Source of the DNA: Hungatella sp.
Lineage (GTDB): Bacteria > Bacillota > Clostridia > Lachnospirales > Lachnospiraceae
Assembly: GCA_009712635.1 (NCBI GenBank)
Contig: WASS01000020.1
Location: forward strand, 186,001-250,000
Length of the DNA: 64,000 bases
Reading direction: 5' to 3'
Position 1 is the first letter of the stretch. The number at the start of each line of letters is the position of its first letter. The notes beneath the pieces are model-generated. The model did no database searches and had not been told where the DNA came from. It was given only the letters and a program-made list of their open reading frames with translations. A program made the position numbers and the translations under genes. Positions 6,471 to 16,419 of the stretch are shown one piece after another.

Positions 6471-7919
6471 ATGAGGTTACGAAGAATTGGAGCAATTACA
6501 CTTGCGGCACTCATGGCAGCGGGTACGCTGGCAGGTTGTTCAGGCAAAACAGCAACGACTGAAACAACAAATGCCCAGACCACAGCAGCAGCGGAAACAA
6601 CAGCAGCAGCATCTGACACAAAGGCGGCAAGCGGGGAGAAAACCGTGATTAACATCTGGTCAAAGGATCGCCATGACGCATCCTATGTACAGGAAAAGGT
6701 TGATCAGTATAACAAAACCAATACAGATAATATTCAGGTAAATTACCAGCTCTATACGGACAACTACGTTCAGGCCATTGATATGGCGGTACAAAGCGGT
6801 GAGCTTCCTGATATCATGGTTCAGCAGGATCAGATGTTTGACAAATACGTGAATGAAGGTCAGTGGGCAAACCTCTATGACTTTATGGATGAAGATATGA
6901 AGACGTATTTCAAGGACGTCATCTTTCCTGGTTATAACGAACTGGATGAAAAGCTTTACTTTATTCCCACCACTGGAACGACCTGCCGCCTCTTCTATAA
7001 TAAAGAAATATTTGAACGTGCAGGGATTGCAGAGCCTCCAAAAACTCTAGAGGAAATGGTGGCAGATTCCAAACTCATTACTTCCAAGCTGTCTGGTGAG
7101 GGAATTTATGGATTTGCTGAAAATATGAAGAGTGCAAGCTCTGGCTTACAGCGGTCCTTAATGGTGGGACTTCAACGTGAAACAGGACTTGTAAATGGAT
7201 ATGACTTTGTAAAGGGAGAATATGATTTTACACCATGGGCAGAATCTCTCAAATTATGGAAAGAACTGCTTTCTGAGGATAGTGCATTCCCAGGCTGCGA
7301 ATCCCTTGATATTGACCCGTTAAGAACGCAGTTTGCAGCAGGAAAAATCGGTATGTACATGTCTTACAGCCATGCAGAGCCAGGAGTATACCAGAATCAG
7401 TTCCCAATGGATTCTGATAAATGGGATTGTGTTCCCATTCCAACCGTTGGAGGCAAAACCAATGGAAAACAGTATTTCTCCGGAACCGGCGGATATGTTA
7501 TTAATGCTAAGAGCCCTAATTTAGAGAAGGCATTTAAAGTATACAAAGATATTTTCACCAATGAAGATTATCTGGTTGGCTACTATGAAGGCGGTTACGG
7601 TGTGAGCATTCTGCCAAGTGTTATTGCAAAAGCAAAACCAAGTGCTGACTTCCAGAATAAAAAATGGCTGTTGATATCCGATATAGATGCACTTCTTCCA
7701 AAGCCACCTCACTCAGCATTTGCTTCCGGTATGGTCGTGGAAGGTGAGGATATGTATAAGACCTGTGAATCCATTTACTATGGAGATGCAGATCCAGATG
7801 CAGCATTAAAGGATTTAACTGATCGTTATAACAAGGCCTATCAGGATGCAATTAAAAATAACACAGGCTATGAAATAAAGATTCCTGGTTACGACCCGCA
7901 GAACCCAAAATTGCAGTAA
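6471..7919 (+). CDS. ABC sugar-binding lipoprotein
   Basis: A 482-residue extracellular solute-binding protein (family 1). The N-terminus is a lipoprotein signal peptide with lipobox LAGC (Cys23), then a Thr/Ala-rich linker to about residue 60. The mature part has the usual two-lobe pattern (INIWSKDRHD, SGELPDIMVQQ, LFYNKEIFERAG, GKIGMYMSYSH). It should capture an oligosaccharide outside the cell and deliver it to the two permeases that follow. The neighbouring lyase and esterase suggest a uronate-containing oligosaccharide. A hairpin between it and the permease genes could keep its transcript more abundant. Confidence 0.92.
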   Translation: MRLRRIGAITLAALMAAGTLAGCSGKTATTETTNAQTTAAAETTAAASDTKAASGEKTVINIWSKDRHDASYVQEKVDQYNKTNTDNIQVNYQLYTDNYVQAIDMAVQSGELPDIMVQQDQMFDKYVNEGQWANLYDFMDEDMKTYFKDVIFPGYNELDEKLYFIPTTGTTCRLFYNKEIFERAGIAEPPKTLEEMVADSKLITSKLSGEGIYGFAENMKSASSGLQRSLMVGLQRETGLVNGYDFVKGEYDFTPWAESLKLWKELLSEDSAFPGCESLDIDPLRTQFAAGKIGMYMSYSHAEPGVYQNQFPMDSDKWDCVPIPTVGGKTNGKQYFSGTGGYVINAKSPNLEKAFKVYKDIFTNEDYLVGYYEGGYGVSILPSVIAKAKPSADFQNKKWLLISDIDALLPKPPHSAFASGMVVEGEDMYKTCESIYYGDADPDAALKDLTDRYNKAYQDAIKNNTGYEIKIPGYDPQNPKLQ

Positions 7920-7935
7920 ATAAGTAAGTAATGGA

Positions 7936-7974
7936 AAAGAGGGGCCACTTCACTAAAAGAGGCAGCCCCTCTTT
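7936..7974 (+). terminator. Intercistronic hairpin after the binding protein
   Basis: AAAGAGGGGC pairs with GCCCCTCTTT around a loop of about 19 bases, with a weak T stretch. Its place between binding-protein and permease genes suggests partial termination or protection of the upstream mRNA. Confidence 0.65.
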
Positions 7975-7995
7975 CGTTAAGAAAGGAGTACACAG

Positions 7996-8931
7996 ATGAA
8001 AGAAACGATAAGCAGGAATCTCAGAATAAAGAAGACTTTAAAACACAACCTGCAGACATATTCTTTTTTGCTGCCAAATCTGATTCTTTTTACAGCCTGT
8101 TCTCTGTATCCGGTTGTATGGACGTTAAAGTATGTATTCTATCAATATGGCGGCTATGGAACCGGGAAGCCGATATTTGTAGGTATTGCTAATTTAGCAA
8201 GAGTATTTCGGGATAAAGTGTACTGGGAAAGTGTGCTTCATACGTTTACTTACGGATTTGGAAAAGTTCTTATTATTATCCCTCTGGCCTTTTTCCTTGC
8301 ATTTCTTTTAAATCAGCAGAAACGCGGTAATGGAGTCACCCAGAGCATTATGTTTCTGCCCACAATCATGAGTTCTGCCGTCATGGGCCTTGTATTTTAC
8401 TTATTGTTTAATGCTTATAACGGTGAAGTTAATAAATATCTTTTGGAATCGGGAATCATCAGCCGTCCTGTTAACTGGCTTGGTAAAGATCATGCCATGA
8501 AGACCCTCATTCTGACTGCCGTCTGGGGCGGCGTCGGAAACTATATGGTTTATTTTATAGCAGGAATCCAGCAGATATCGGAGGATGCCATTGAAAGCGC
8601 CAGAATTGATGGAGCGGGCAAACTTCAGACGATCTGGTATATCATTGTTCCAATGCTGGGACCAATTCTAAAGATCATCATGATGCTTGCAATTACATCT
8701 GCCTTCAATGATATTACCAATGTTATGGTACTTACAGAGGGCGGTCCCAATAATGCGACTATGGTCATGTCTCTTTACGGATACCGGTATTTCTTTCCAA
8801 TTTCAGCTGCGGAAGCAACGGTCCCCCAGTATGGATACGGTGCGGCAGTCAGCGTAGTTTCTGCGGCTATTGCAGGTGTGGTTACGGTGATTTACTTAAA
8901 GGTTTCTAAGAAACTGGATGATATTTATTAA
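7996..8931 (+). CDS. ABC sugar permease (UgpA/MalF type)
   Basis: A 311-residue inner-membrane protein with six hydrophobic segments. The cytoplasmic EAA loop is visible as ESARIDGAGKLQTIWYIIVPML (about residues 195-216), the contact for the ABC ATPase. The start follows AAAGGAG. It pairs with the next gene to form the channel. No ATPase gene is present in the locus, so a shared MsmK-type ATPase elsewhere is expected. Confidence 0.93.
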   Translation: MKETISRNLRIKKTLKHNLQTYSFLLPNLILFTACSLYPVVWTLKYVFYQYGGYGTGKPIFVGIANLARVFRDKVYWESVLHTFTYGFGKVLIIIPLAFFLAFLLNQQKRGNGVTQSIMFLPTIMSSAVMGLVFYLLFNAYNGEVNKYLLESGIISRPVNWLGKDHAMKTLILTAVWGGVGNYMVYFIAGIQQISEDAIESARIDGAGKLQTIWYIIVPMLGPILKIIMMLAITSAFNDITNVMVLTEGGPNNATMVMSLYGYRYFFPISAAEATVPQYGYGAAVSVVSAAIAGVVTVIYLKVSKKLDDIY

Positions 8932-8942
8932 GGAGGCAGATT

Positions 8943-9827
8943 ATGACAGAAGCATATGCACAGAATAAGAAAATGAAAAAAGTACATCTGTCTGACAAAG
9001 CCCGGGTTGCGTTGATTTCGAAATGGGTCTTTTTGGGGATTATGATTGTTTTTACCCTGTATCCGGTTATTTATACTGTTCTTGGATCGTTTAAGACCAA
9101 TGCCGAACTGACCCAGGGAGGCGGTTTCTTCCCCAGTGTCTGGCATTTTGAAAACTATTATAAAGCGTTTATACAGGCTGATTTTACTAAATATACGTTA
9201 AACAGCGTTGTGGTCAGCATATCGGTGACGATTCTCGCAGTGACTACCACTTCCCTTGCCGGATTTGTTATGGCAAGAAAAGATTTTGCAGGAAAAAAGA
9301 TTCTGCTTGCACTTTATATGTCTATGATGTTTGTGTCACTGGGCTCCGTTACTCTCTATCCCATTTACGAACTGCTCCGTGCGCTGAAAATAAACAAAAC
9401 CATATTTGCGCTGGTAATTGCCCTGACCGGAGGGCAGGCCACCAATGTATTTCTGGTTATGGGATTTACCAAAGGTATCCCAAAGGAATTAGATGAAGCC
9501 GCCATTATTGACGGATGCAGCATTTACGGAGTGTATTCCCGCATTATTCTTCCGCTGAGCAAGCCAATTCTTGCAGTTGTGGCGTTATTCTCCTTCCGGA
9601 ACGCGTGGAATGATTATATTACCAGTTTAATTATGACAATTTCCATACCAAAGCTTCAGACTTTAACCGTTGCAGTAGTTCAGCTGAAGTATTCCGTTAA
9701 TTCAGCAGCAGAATGGCACATAATGCTTGCAGGTGCTTCCATAGCAATTATTCCAATCCTGATTGTATACATGTTTTCTAATAAACAGTTTATTGCAGGG
9801 CTGACGGCCGGTGCGGTAAAAGGTTAG
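8943..9827 (+). CDS. ABC sugar permease (UgpE/MalG type)
   Basis: A 294-residue permease, eleven bases after its partner and preceded by AAGGAGG. Six membrane segments and the EAA loop DEAAIIDGCSIYGVYSRIILP (about residues 185-205) are visible, and the protein ends with the family-typical FIAGLTAGAVKG. It forms the heterodimeric channel with the preceding permease. Confidence 0.93.
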   Translation: MTEAYAQNKKMKKVHLSDKARVALISKWVFLGIMIVFTLYPVIYTVLGSFKTNAELTQGGGFFPSVWHFENYYKAFIQADFTKYTLNSVVVSISVTILAVTTTSLAGFVMARKDFAGKKILLALYMSMMFVSLGSVTLYPIYELLRALKINKTIFALVIALTGGQATNVFLVMGFTKGIPKELDEAAIIDGCSIYGVYSRIILPLSKPILAVVALFSFRNAWNDYITSLIMTISIPKLQTLTVAVVQLKYSVNSAAEWHIMLAGASIAIIPILIVYMFSNKQFIAGLTAGAVKG

Positions 9828-9840
9828 CCTTTCCATTTTG

Positions 9841-9867
9841 TAGCCGGAACAGTCTGTGTTCTGGCTA
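9841..9867 (+). terminator. Hairpin between permease and kinase genes
   Basis: TAGCCGGAACA pairs imperfectly with TGTTCTGGCTA. No T-run follows, so it may only reduce read-through into the two-component genes. Confidence 0.4.
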
Positions 9868-9941
9868 TTCGGCCTTTCGGATGGTATGATGGAATAGTAT
9901 AGGATGTACATACAAGGAAAGGCGATATAAAAAGGAAAATA

Positions 9942-11783
9942 ATGATGAAAAAAATTTATAATAACCTGCGGTTTCGGAGCAAGATTATCCTGATATTTGG
10001 CATTATGTTCTTTTTAACAACGGCAATCAGCGGTTTTTCATATTATCGTTATACGTCTCATGATATCGAGGAGAATTTCAGGGTCAGTGCGGAAAGTGTA
10101 CTGACACAGATTGTGGATACCCTTGATATGCGGCTTGGAGTGATCAGGCAGAGAGCTCAGGGTATGCTGACCAATTATACCTTTGTAGTCAGCTTTTCTG
10201 ATTATTTAAACAATCCCAATGATTTGAATTTGATAAAAACCATGGGAACCGTATCTTCATTTTTAAAGGATTTGGAGACAGGGGAAAATCTGCTGCATTC
10301 ATCCTATATTTATACAGACAAGCGGGAATTTGACAATTTTGTCCGGATGAGAAACTGGCAGTTTCAATTTAAAGAGTCGGAGTATTATAGTTCCTATATA
10401 GGAGGACCGGGGAAAGCCATCCAGTGGTTCCCGTCACAAACGGATCAGATCTTTCAGGATATGGATGAGATCATTCCCTGTGTGAGAAGGTTTAGTGTGG
10501 AGGGGTATAAGGGTAGCTTATATTTAATCCTTCAGTTAAAGAAAAAAGAACTGGAACATATATTGGCAGGGAAATATGAGTTTTTTGATAAAATCATTAT
10601 TCTGGATCAGAATGGTAATACAATTATCGGCTCAGAAGGCATTGATTCTGCAAAACTGATGAAACTGATCCCGAAAGAGGGAGAAAAAGGAGCAGTCCTC
10701 ACCAGTGATTACGAATATGAAGGCAATACGTATTTAGTGACCTGCAATCAACTTTCCGAAAATGGCTGGCAGATCTTTGGACTGAAATCAAGAGAAACTC
10801 TGCTGGGCAGCTTACAGAGTTTAAGAGATGTAATTTTAGAAACTTTGGGAGTGATCTTTTTGGTTGGTGTGGCAGCCATCCTGTTGTTATCCTATCAGCT
10901 GACCAACTCTTTGAGAAGACTGGAAAAGCGCATGAGCCTGGTTGAAAAAGGAGATTTTAATACCCGCTTTTTTTATCCGTATAAAGATGAAGTGGGGAGT
11001 CTGGCAAAGAGTTTTAACTATATGATCGGAGAAATCCAAAACCTGGTAAGGAAGCAGGAGGAAACAATCGAAGAATTAAAGTGGGAGCGGGATCATGCAG
11101 CCGAAGTACAAAAGCAGAAGAGAAAGGCGGAACTAAAGGCACTGCAGGCTCAGATTAATCCCCATTTCCTCTATAACACGCTAAATGCCATCACGTGGCA
11201 GGCTGCGGATCAGGGTGCAGAGGAAATCAGTATTCTATCCAATTCTCTAGGGAAATTCTTCCGGATTTCACTGAGTAAAGGAGCGGAAATTATTACCTTA
11301 AGAGAAGAAATTGAACATGTCACCAGTTATCTTGATATTCAAAGAATCCGCTATCATTCAAAGTTGAATTACCAGATTGAAGTAGGGGAGCAGTGGCTGG
11401 ACATAAGGGTAATCAAACTGATTTTACAGCCGCTGGCAGAGAATTCGATTTATCATGGAATCAAAGAGAAGAAGGGGGAAGGACTGATACGGATTTATGA
11501 AGAACCATGGGGTGAAGGAGAACAGAAACTATTAAAACTGATTGTATGGGATAATGGAGCAGGAATTCCAGAAGAAAAGTTAAAGATTCTGAATGAAACA
11601 TTAAAAAAAGGAGTAACAGACCGTTTGGAAGGTTATGGAATCTATAATGTAAATGAAAGGCTCCGTTTATTTTACGGAGAGAATTACGGACTACAATTTG
11701 AGAGTGTAGAAGGTCAGTGGACCAAAGCAATGCTTACACTTCCAGTCACAGATGGGGAGATGGATTCATGTATCGGGTCATGA
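9942..11783 (+). CDS. YesM-like sensor histidine kinase
   Basis: A 613-residue membrane kinase. A membrane segment at about 13-33 and another at about 295-317 enclose a sensor domain of roughly 260 residues. A HAMP domain follows (about 318-370), then a coiled linker, the His-kinase box QINPHFLYNTLN with the phospho-acceptor His408, and an HATPase domain with LQPLAENSIYHGI and DNGAGIP. It senses a sugar-related signal outside the cell and phosphorylates the response regulator encoded next, whose start overlaps its end. Its position between transporter and enzymes suggests control of this locus. Confidence 0.93.
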   Translation: MMKKIYNNLRFRSKIILIFGIMFFLTTAISGFSYYRYTSHDIEENFRVSAESVLTQIVDTLDMRLGVIRQRAQGMLTNYTFVVSFSDYLNNPNDLNLIKTMGTVSSFLKDLETGENLLHSSYIYTDKREFDNFVRMRNWQFQFKESEYYSSYIGGPGKAIQWFPSQTDQIFQDMDEIIPCVRRFSVEGYKGSLYLILQLKKKELEHILAGKYEFFDKIIILDQNGNTIIGSEGIDSAKLMKLIPKEGEKGAVLTSDYEYEGNTYLVTCNQLSENGWQIFGLKSRETLLGSLQSLRDVILETLGVIFLVGVAAILLLSYQLTNSLRRLEKRMSLVEKGDFNTRFFYPYKDEVGSLAKSFNYMIGEIQNLVRKQEETIEELKWERDHAAEVQKQKRKAELKALQAQINPHFLYNTLNAITWQAADQGAEEISILSNSLGKFFRISLSKGAEIITLREEIEHVTSYLDIQRIRYHSKLNYQIEVGEQWLDIRVIKLILQPLAENSIYHGIKEKKGEGLIRIYEEPWGEGEQKLLKLIVWDNGAGIPEEKLKILNETLKKGVTDRLEGYGIYNVNERLRLFYGENYGLQFESVEGQWTKAMLTLPVTDGEMDSCIGS

Positions 11784-13375
11784 TTGTAGATGATGAGGAT
11801 TATGTAAGGGATTTACTTGTAAAAAACATTCGAAGCTCCTCGTTAGCTGTGGAAGTGGTTGCAGTAGCAGGAGATGGAAAAGAAGCTTTAAAATCAGCTC
11901 TTCTTTTAAAACCGGACATTTTAATCACGGATATATCCATGCCTTTCATGAATGGATTGGAATTAATTAAAGAGATGCAGAAAGCCAGTCTTATAAGCAA
12001 ATATGTTGTAATCAGCGGATACGATGAATTTGATTATGCCAGACAGGCTATTTCTCTTGGTGTAAAGGATTATCTGTTAAAACCGTTTCTGCCCCAGGAG
12101 CTGGAGGAAGTTTTAGAGAAGATGATAAACGAGTTAGACAGTCAGAAAACACTACAGCAAAATATGAGTCTGCTTCGGGAACAGGCGATTATCAGAGAAG
12201 GTCTTTACAGGGAAAAGGTATGTAAGGATCTACTGGAAGGGCGTGAATGCAGAGAAACGGACTATGAGCAGCTTTGTATGAACTTATCAGGAGACTATTA
12301 TCTGGCAGGCATACTCCGTCTTGCAGGCGGAACCTGGGATTTTAAAAGTCAGGAAAGTGTAGAAGAGTTTCTGTTGCTGATTCGGGAAGGTTATTTTACA
12401 CCGGATATCCGTCTTTATGCGGTTAGTTTTGATGGAGCTCATCTGGTTGTAATCTGGTGCGGGACAGGAGACGGGGAAACTGTTTTCACCAGCAGGATAA
12501 AAGCAGGTATGGAAAAGATACAGTCCAGTCTGAGAAAGTATTATCAGATCCAGCTTACTTCTGCCATAGGCACTCCTTACAAGAGCAGGGAGGGGCTGTG
12601 TGCTTCTTATCAGGAAGCAATGTCGGTCTGGCGGGGAATGATTAATACAGAACACCCTATATTATTTTATGGAGAAGAGCATGTAAAACAGGAGGAGGGC
12701 AGCAGCTCGTCAATCAGAGACTGGAAAAATCAGATACGCCTTTCCGTACGGCTGGGGCAAAAAGACGAAGCGCTGTTACAACTGAAAGGCTTAATTAAAA
12801 GCTATGCATCTCTGTCCAATAAAAAAAATGACTACATCAGTGTGTCGGTAAAGGAACTGATTTACGCAATTCAAAATGATATGGAACATGACGGTTTTGA
12901 CCGGGAGATTATGGAACCGGCAGCCTCGATGCAGGACAGGATTCATTATGGCAGCCTTATGGATATGAAGGAAATGCTGGAAAGCTATATAGAAACCTGC
13001 TGTCTGGTGATCTCTGATTATTCAGAGGAAACAAAAGCCAGTGCAGTGGTAAAACAGATGAAACTGTTACTGGAAAACAATATAAAAGACAGTAAGGTGG
13101 ATTTAGAGTGGTTTGCTGACAAGGTACATTTTAGTTCCAGCTATGTCCGCCAGATTTTCAAACAGCATACAGGTGAAGGGGTTGGAGAATATCTGATACG
13201 GAAACGAATGGAGCATGCTGGAATGCTACTTCAGAAGACCAGTTTAAAAATACAGGAAGTGTCAGAAGAGTGCGGATATGAGAATCAAAGGTATTTTGCA
13301 AGCAGTTTTAAGAAATTTTACGGTTGTACGCCAACCGAATTTAAAAAGGCAGTAGAAGAAGAGCGGTTATATTAA
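11768..13375 (+). CDS. YesN-like response regulator, AraC output
   Basis: I place the start at ATG 11768 (MYRVMIVDDED), eight bases after GGGGAG and overlapping the kinase gene by 16 bases; an upstream ATG at 11717 would add 17 residues with no receiver-domain pattern. The 535-residue protein has an N-terminal receiver domain (Asp8/Asp9 pocket, phosphorylated Asp55 in ITDISMP, Lys in LLKPF), a long middle region, and two AraC-type helix-turn-helix motifs at the end (YVRQIFKQHTGEGVGEYL and VSEECGYENQRYFASSFKK). It should activate the transport and degradation genes around it. Confidence 0.93.
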   Translation: MYRVMIVDDEDYVRDLLVKNIRSSSLAVEVVAVAGDGKEALKSALLLKPDILITDISMPFMNGLELIKEMQKASLISKYVVISGYDEFDYARQAISLGVKDYLLKPFLPQELEEVLEKMINELDSQKTLQQNMSLLREQAIIREGLYREKVCKDLLEGRECRETDYEQLCMNLSGDYYLAGILRLAGGTWDFKSQESVEEFLLLIREGYFTPDIRLYAVSFDGAHLVVIWCGTGDGETVFTSRIKAGMEKIQSSLRKYYQIQLTSAIGTPYKSREGLCASYQEAMSVWRGMINTEHPILFYGEEHVKQEEGSSSSIRDWKNQIRLSVRLGQKDEALLQLKGLIKSYASLSNKKNDYISVSVKELIYAIQNDMEHDGFDREIMEPAASMQDRIHYGSLMDMKEMLESYIETCCLVISDYSEETKASAVVKQMKLLLENNIKDSKVDLEWFADKVHFSSSYVRQIFKQHTGEGVGEYLIRKRMEHAGMLLQKTSLKIQEVSEECGYENQRYFASSFKKFYGCTPTEFKKAVEEERLY

Positions 13376-13387
13376 GGGAGGGATATC

Positions 13388-15367
13388 ATGATACAGTTTA
13401 CAAAAGCACAAATTACGCAGCTTCAAAAAAAAGGAGAACTCTGGCCTGAAGCAATCAGTCAGCTAAAAGAGGAAGTAAGTGAGGTAATGGCAGAGCCGGT
13501 TCTTGTTCCCAAAACTGGAATAGCAAACTGGTTTCTCTATTATTACTGTCCCAAATGCTCGGTTCAGCTGGAATTTAACAGAATGAATGGGCATTACCAT
13601 AAATGCCCGGCCTGTGGTCAGGTATTTACAGGGGAGCCTTACGACAGCACCTGGTGGGGAATTATAAACTCCAGAAATTATACTGCTGCATTTAAAATGG
13701 GACTCTTATACCTGGTTACCAAAGAGGAAACTTATGCAAAAAAGGCAATCTCTATCATGACAGAGTATTCCAAATATTATAAAGATTACGAGGTGCATGG
13801 AGACATCCCTTACAATGGTCCTGGGAAATCAGGGGCCCAGACTCTTGATGAGGCCAATTTTCTCAGAAGCTTTGCTATGACCTATGATCTTTTATCCGAC
13901 GCAATGACGGAGGCAGAGCAGACTTCTATCCGGGATGGCATGCTGCTTCCAGGCGCTGAATTTCTCATGGAACACCGCCATAATCAGCTCCATAACCACG
14001 AAGTAATTATTAATTCTGCCATAGCCATTATCGGGCTGATTTTTCATATGGATTCCTATGTTAAATTTGCCGTTTATGAACCGTACGGTCTTCTTTATCA
14101 GCTGGAGCATGGAATGCTTCCCAATCATATGTGGTTTGAAGGGGCATTTGGTTACCATTTTTACGCCTTAACCAGTTTTTTTGCATATGAAAAGTTTGCT
14201 CTGCATACTCCCCACAGCCATATCAGTCATCCCAATTATAAGGCCATGATGGAGTTGTTAGTGGATTATTTAGAGCCGGGATTCCGGATTCCAATGTTAA
14301 ATGATACAAACTACGGTCATACATCTTCCAGTCTCTATCTCTATGAGTTTGCTTATCGTGAGATGGGAGGGGAGAAACTTTTATATATTTTAAACCAATT
14401 ATATCAAAATGAAAAACGGGATAATATGGAAGCGTTTATCTATGGTGTGGATGAGCTGCCCTCATGCAGCCTTTCGTTTAAAAATTATCATGTAAATAAA
14501 GGACTCAGCGGAAATACCATTTTAAGAGGTTCCAATGGGCGGTACCTGCTGTTTAAGCATGACAGCTATGGCGGGGAGCACGACCATTACGACCGTCTGG
14601 ACATTAGTTATCTGGCTTATGGAAAGCGGATCTCTCCTGACCTTGGTACCACCGGATATGGTGCCTTATTGCATTACGATTATTATAAAAACACAGGGTC
14701 TCACAACACCATGATGATTGGGGAAGAAAATCAGGCGCCGGTAAACTCAGTCTTAAAGCGGTATGAGGAACTGGATGGGGTGATTTATGCAGAGGCAGAA
14801 GCAGACTGGACTGCTCCTTATACCATGCCTGACAGCTTTACTATTGTACAGTGGAAGGAAGAACATTACAGATCTGTTAAAATGACAAGAAAAATCGCCT
14901 GGACGGATGATTATTTCGCAGAAGTTTTTCTGGTAACAGGAGCAGATCCTGATTTAGCAATTGACTGGGTTATGCATGTTTCGGGAGAGAACGTGTTAAC
15001 GTTTAATGGCCGGCCATCAGAAGGTTTTTCGATAAAAAAACCATTTAAGCATCTTCATTCCATTCAAGAGACCATAGCAGACGGTTCGATCGTAACTGCT
15101 TATCAGGATGGGGAAGTGACAACTCATATATTTGGTTATGGATTTGGTCAGACTGTATTTAGCGCAAAAGGACCGGATAATCCTTCGGTGTCGGATATTA
15201 ACTACAGGATTGAGCGCTGTTTTGGAGGAGAGGCAATGTTTGCTCATGTAATCACCAGCAGCGACGGAGCTTGTAAAGTGGACGCAGTATCATTTAAAGC
15301 GTCAGACGGAATTATGATGATTCATGTAAAGGAGGCAGACGGAGGAGAAAGGAAGTTAATAGTATGA
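13388..15367 (+). CDS. Heparinase II/III-family polysaccharide lyase
   Basis: A 659-residue protein with an all-helical toroid in the N-terminal half and a beta-sandwich C-terminal half, the arrangement of heparinase II/III and oligoalginate lyases. Candidate active-site residues lie in HNHEVIINSA (Asn/His), WFEGAFGYHFYAL (Tyr) and GGEHDHYDRLD (His). The start follows GGGAGG. No signal peptide is present, so it acts on imported oligosaccharides. An unusual zinc-knuckle-like insertion (Cys54, Cys57, Cys73, Cys76) sits near the N-terminus. The exact PL family and substrate cannot be read; a uronate-containing glycan is inferred. It overlaps the next gene by four bases. Confidence 0.82.
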   Translation: MIQFTKAQITQLQKKGELWPEAISQLKEEVSEVMAEPVLVPKTGIANWFLYYYCPKCSVQLEFNRMNGHYHKCPACGQVFTGEPYDSTWWGIINSRNYTAAFKMGLLYLVTKEETYAKKAISIMTEYSKYYKDYEVHGDIPYNGPGKSGAQTLDEANFLRSFAMTYDLLSDAMTEAEQTSIRDGMLLPGAEFLMEHRHNQLHNHEVIINSAIAIIGLIFHMDSYVKFAVYEPYGLLYQLEHGMLPNHMWFEGAFGYHFYALTSFFAYEKFALHTPHSHISHPNYKAMMELLVDYLEPGFRIPMLNDTNYGHTSSSLYLYEFAYREMGGEKLLYILNQLYQNEKRDNMEAFIYGVDELPSCSLSFKNYHVNKGLSGNTILRGSNGRYLLFKHDSYGGEHDHYDRLDISYLAYGKRISPDLGTTGYGALLHYDYYKNTGSHNTMMIGEENQAPVNSVLKRYEELDGVIYAEAEADWTAPYTMPDSFTIVQWKEEHYRSVKMTRKIAWTDDYFAEVFLVTGADPDLAIDWVMHVSGENVLTFNGRPSEGFSIKKPFKHLHSIQETIADGSIVTAYQDGEVTTHIFGYGFGQTVFSAKGPDNPSVSDINYRIERCFGGEAMFAHVITSSDGACKVDAVSFKASDGIMMIHVKEADGGERKLIV

Positions 15368-16419
15368 TTGACGATGGCATCGAGTTTCACAATGTGGATC
15401 ATTTGGAAGACGTGGAAGGAATGGGAGGAAAGAAGCTTTGCCGCTTTCCCCGTGATTTAAGCCGAAGCCTGGGAGTGGAGGAAAACAGGAACGCAAGATT
15501 CCGGGCTGACAGGGCCCATGGCTGTGAACTCCGGTTTGCAACCGAGTCCAAATACTTTGATGTTGCGCTGACAGCGGTGGAGCAGGATATTGATGTACTC
15601 ATTTATAAAGGAGACTTACTCCATAAAAAAGAAGTACTAAAGGCAGGAGTCTGCACCGTACTTCATGTGGAAGATCCTCCTGTTTATGAGATTGTAAATA
15701 AAAATATGCTGACTGGAAAACAATTTGCTCCATGGATCTGGCGGATTCAGTTTGGAATGAATGGAGCCATCTATTTTCATTATATTGACACTTATGATAG
15801 CACCCTAAGACCGCCAGGTAAGGAAGAAAAACCAGCTGTTTTATGGGCAGCTTACGGATCATCCATAACATGCGGAAGTGTGACGAACCTGTATTCCAAC
15901 AGTTACATAAACCAGGCGGCGGTGACAGCAGGCTGGGATGTGATGAACAAAGGTCTTTCTGGCTCCTGTTTATGCGAAAGGGAAGTGACTGACTATCTGG
16001 CAGAACTTTCTGTGGATGTTCTTTCTCTGGAGATTGGCGTGAATATGGTGCTGTTTTTTGACGAGGAAGAAACCTGTAAGCGTGTGGAATATCTTCTGGA
16101 GACTTTAAAGAAAAGCCGGGCCAGAGATATTTTTGTGATTGATATGTTTCCGAACAAAGGACTTATTGCACTGGATCAGGACTCTGCTTATTATCGGCAT
16201 TACCGCAGCTTTAAGGAAATAGTAAGACAGGCGGCATTAAATGTTGGAGATCACAGATTTCATCTGGTGAAAGGGGAAGAGATATTAAAGGATTTCACTT
16301 ATTTGAGCACGGATCTGCTTCACCCTTCTGATAACGGTCATATACGTATGGGGGCAAATCTGGCAGATCAATTAACTGGAAGAGGAAAAGGAGTTTTGCA
16401 GCATGAAAGAGCATTATGA
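15364..16419 (+). CDS. SGNH/GDSL-type carbohydrate esterase
   Basis: A 351-residue protein. The N-terminal 150 residues form a beta-rich domain like that of two-domain carbohydrate esterases. The SGNH hydrolase follows: block I is AYGSSITCG with the likely nucleophile Ser167, and block V is STDLLHPSDNGH with the Asp and His of the triad. It lacks a signal peptide. Co-transcription with the lyase (ATGA overlap) suggests that it removes acetyl or other acyl groups from the imported glycan before or after lyase cleavage. The FAD protein starts inside its 3' end. Confidence 0.85.
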   Translation: MIDDGIEFHNVDHLEDVEGMGGKKLCRFPRDLSRSLGVEENRNARFRADRAHGCELRFATESKYFDVALTAVEQDIDVLIYKGDLLHKKEVLKAGVCTVLHVEDPPVYEIVNKNMLTGKQFAPWIWRIQFGMNGAIYFHYIDTYDSTLRPPGKEEKPAVLWAAYGSSITCGSVTNLYSNSYINQAAVTAGWDVMNKGLSGSCLCEREVTDYLAELSVDVLSLEIGVNMVLFFDEEETCKRVEYLLETLKKSRARDIFVIDMFPNKGLIALDQDSAYYRHYRSFKEIVRQAALNVGDHRFHLVKGEEILKDFTYLSTDLLHPSDNGHIRMGANLADQLTGRGKGVLQHERAL

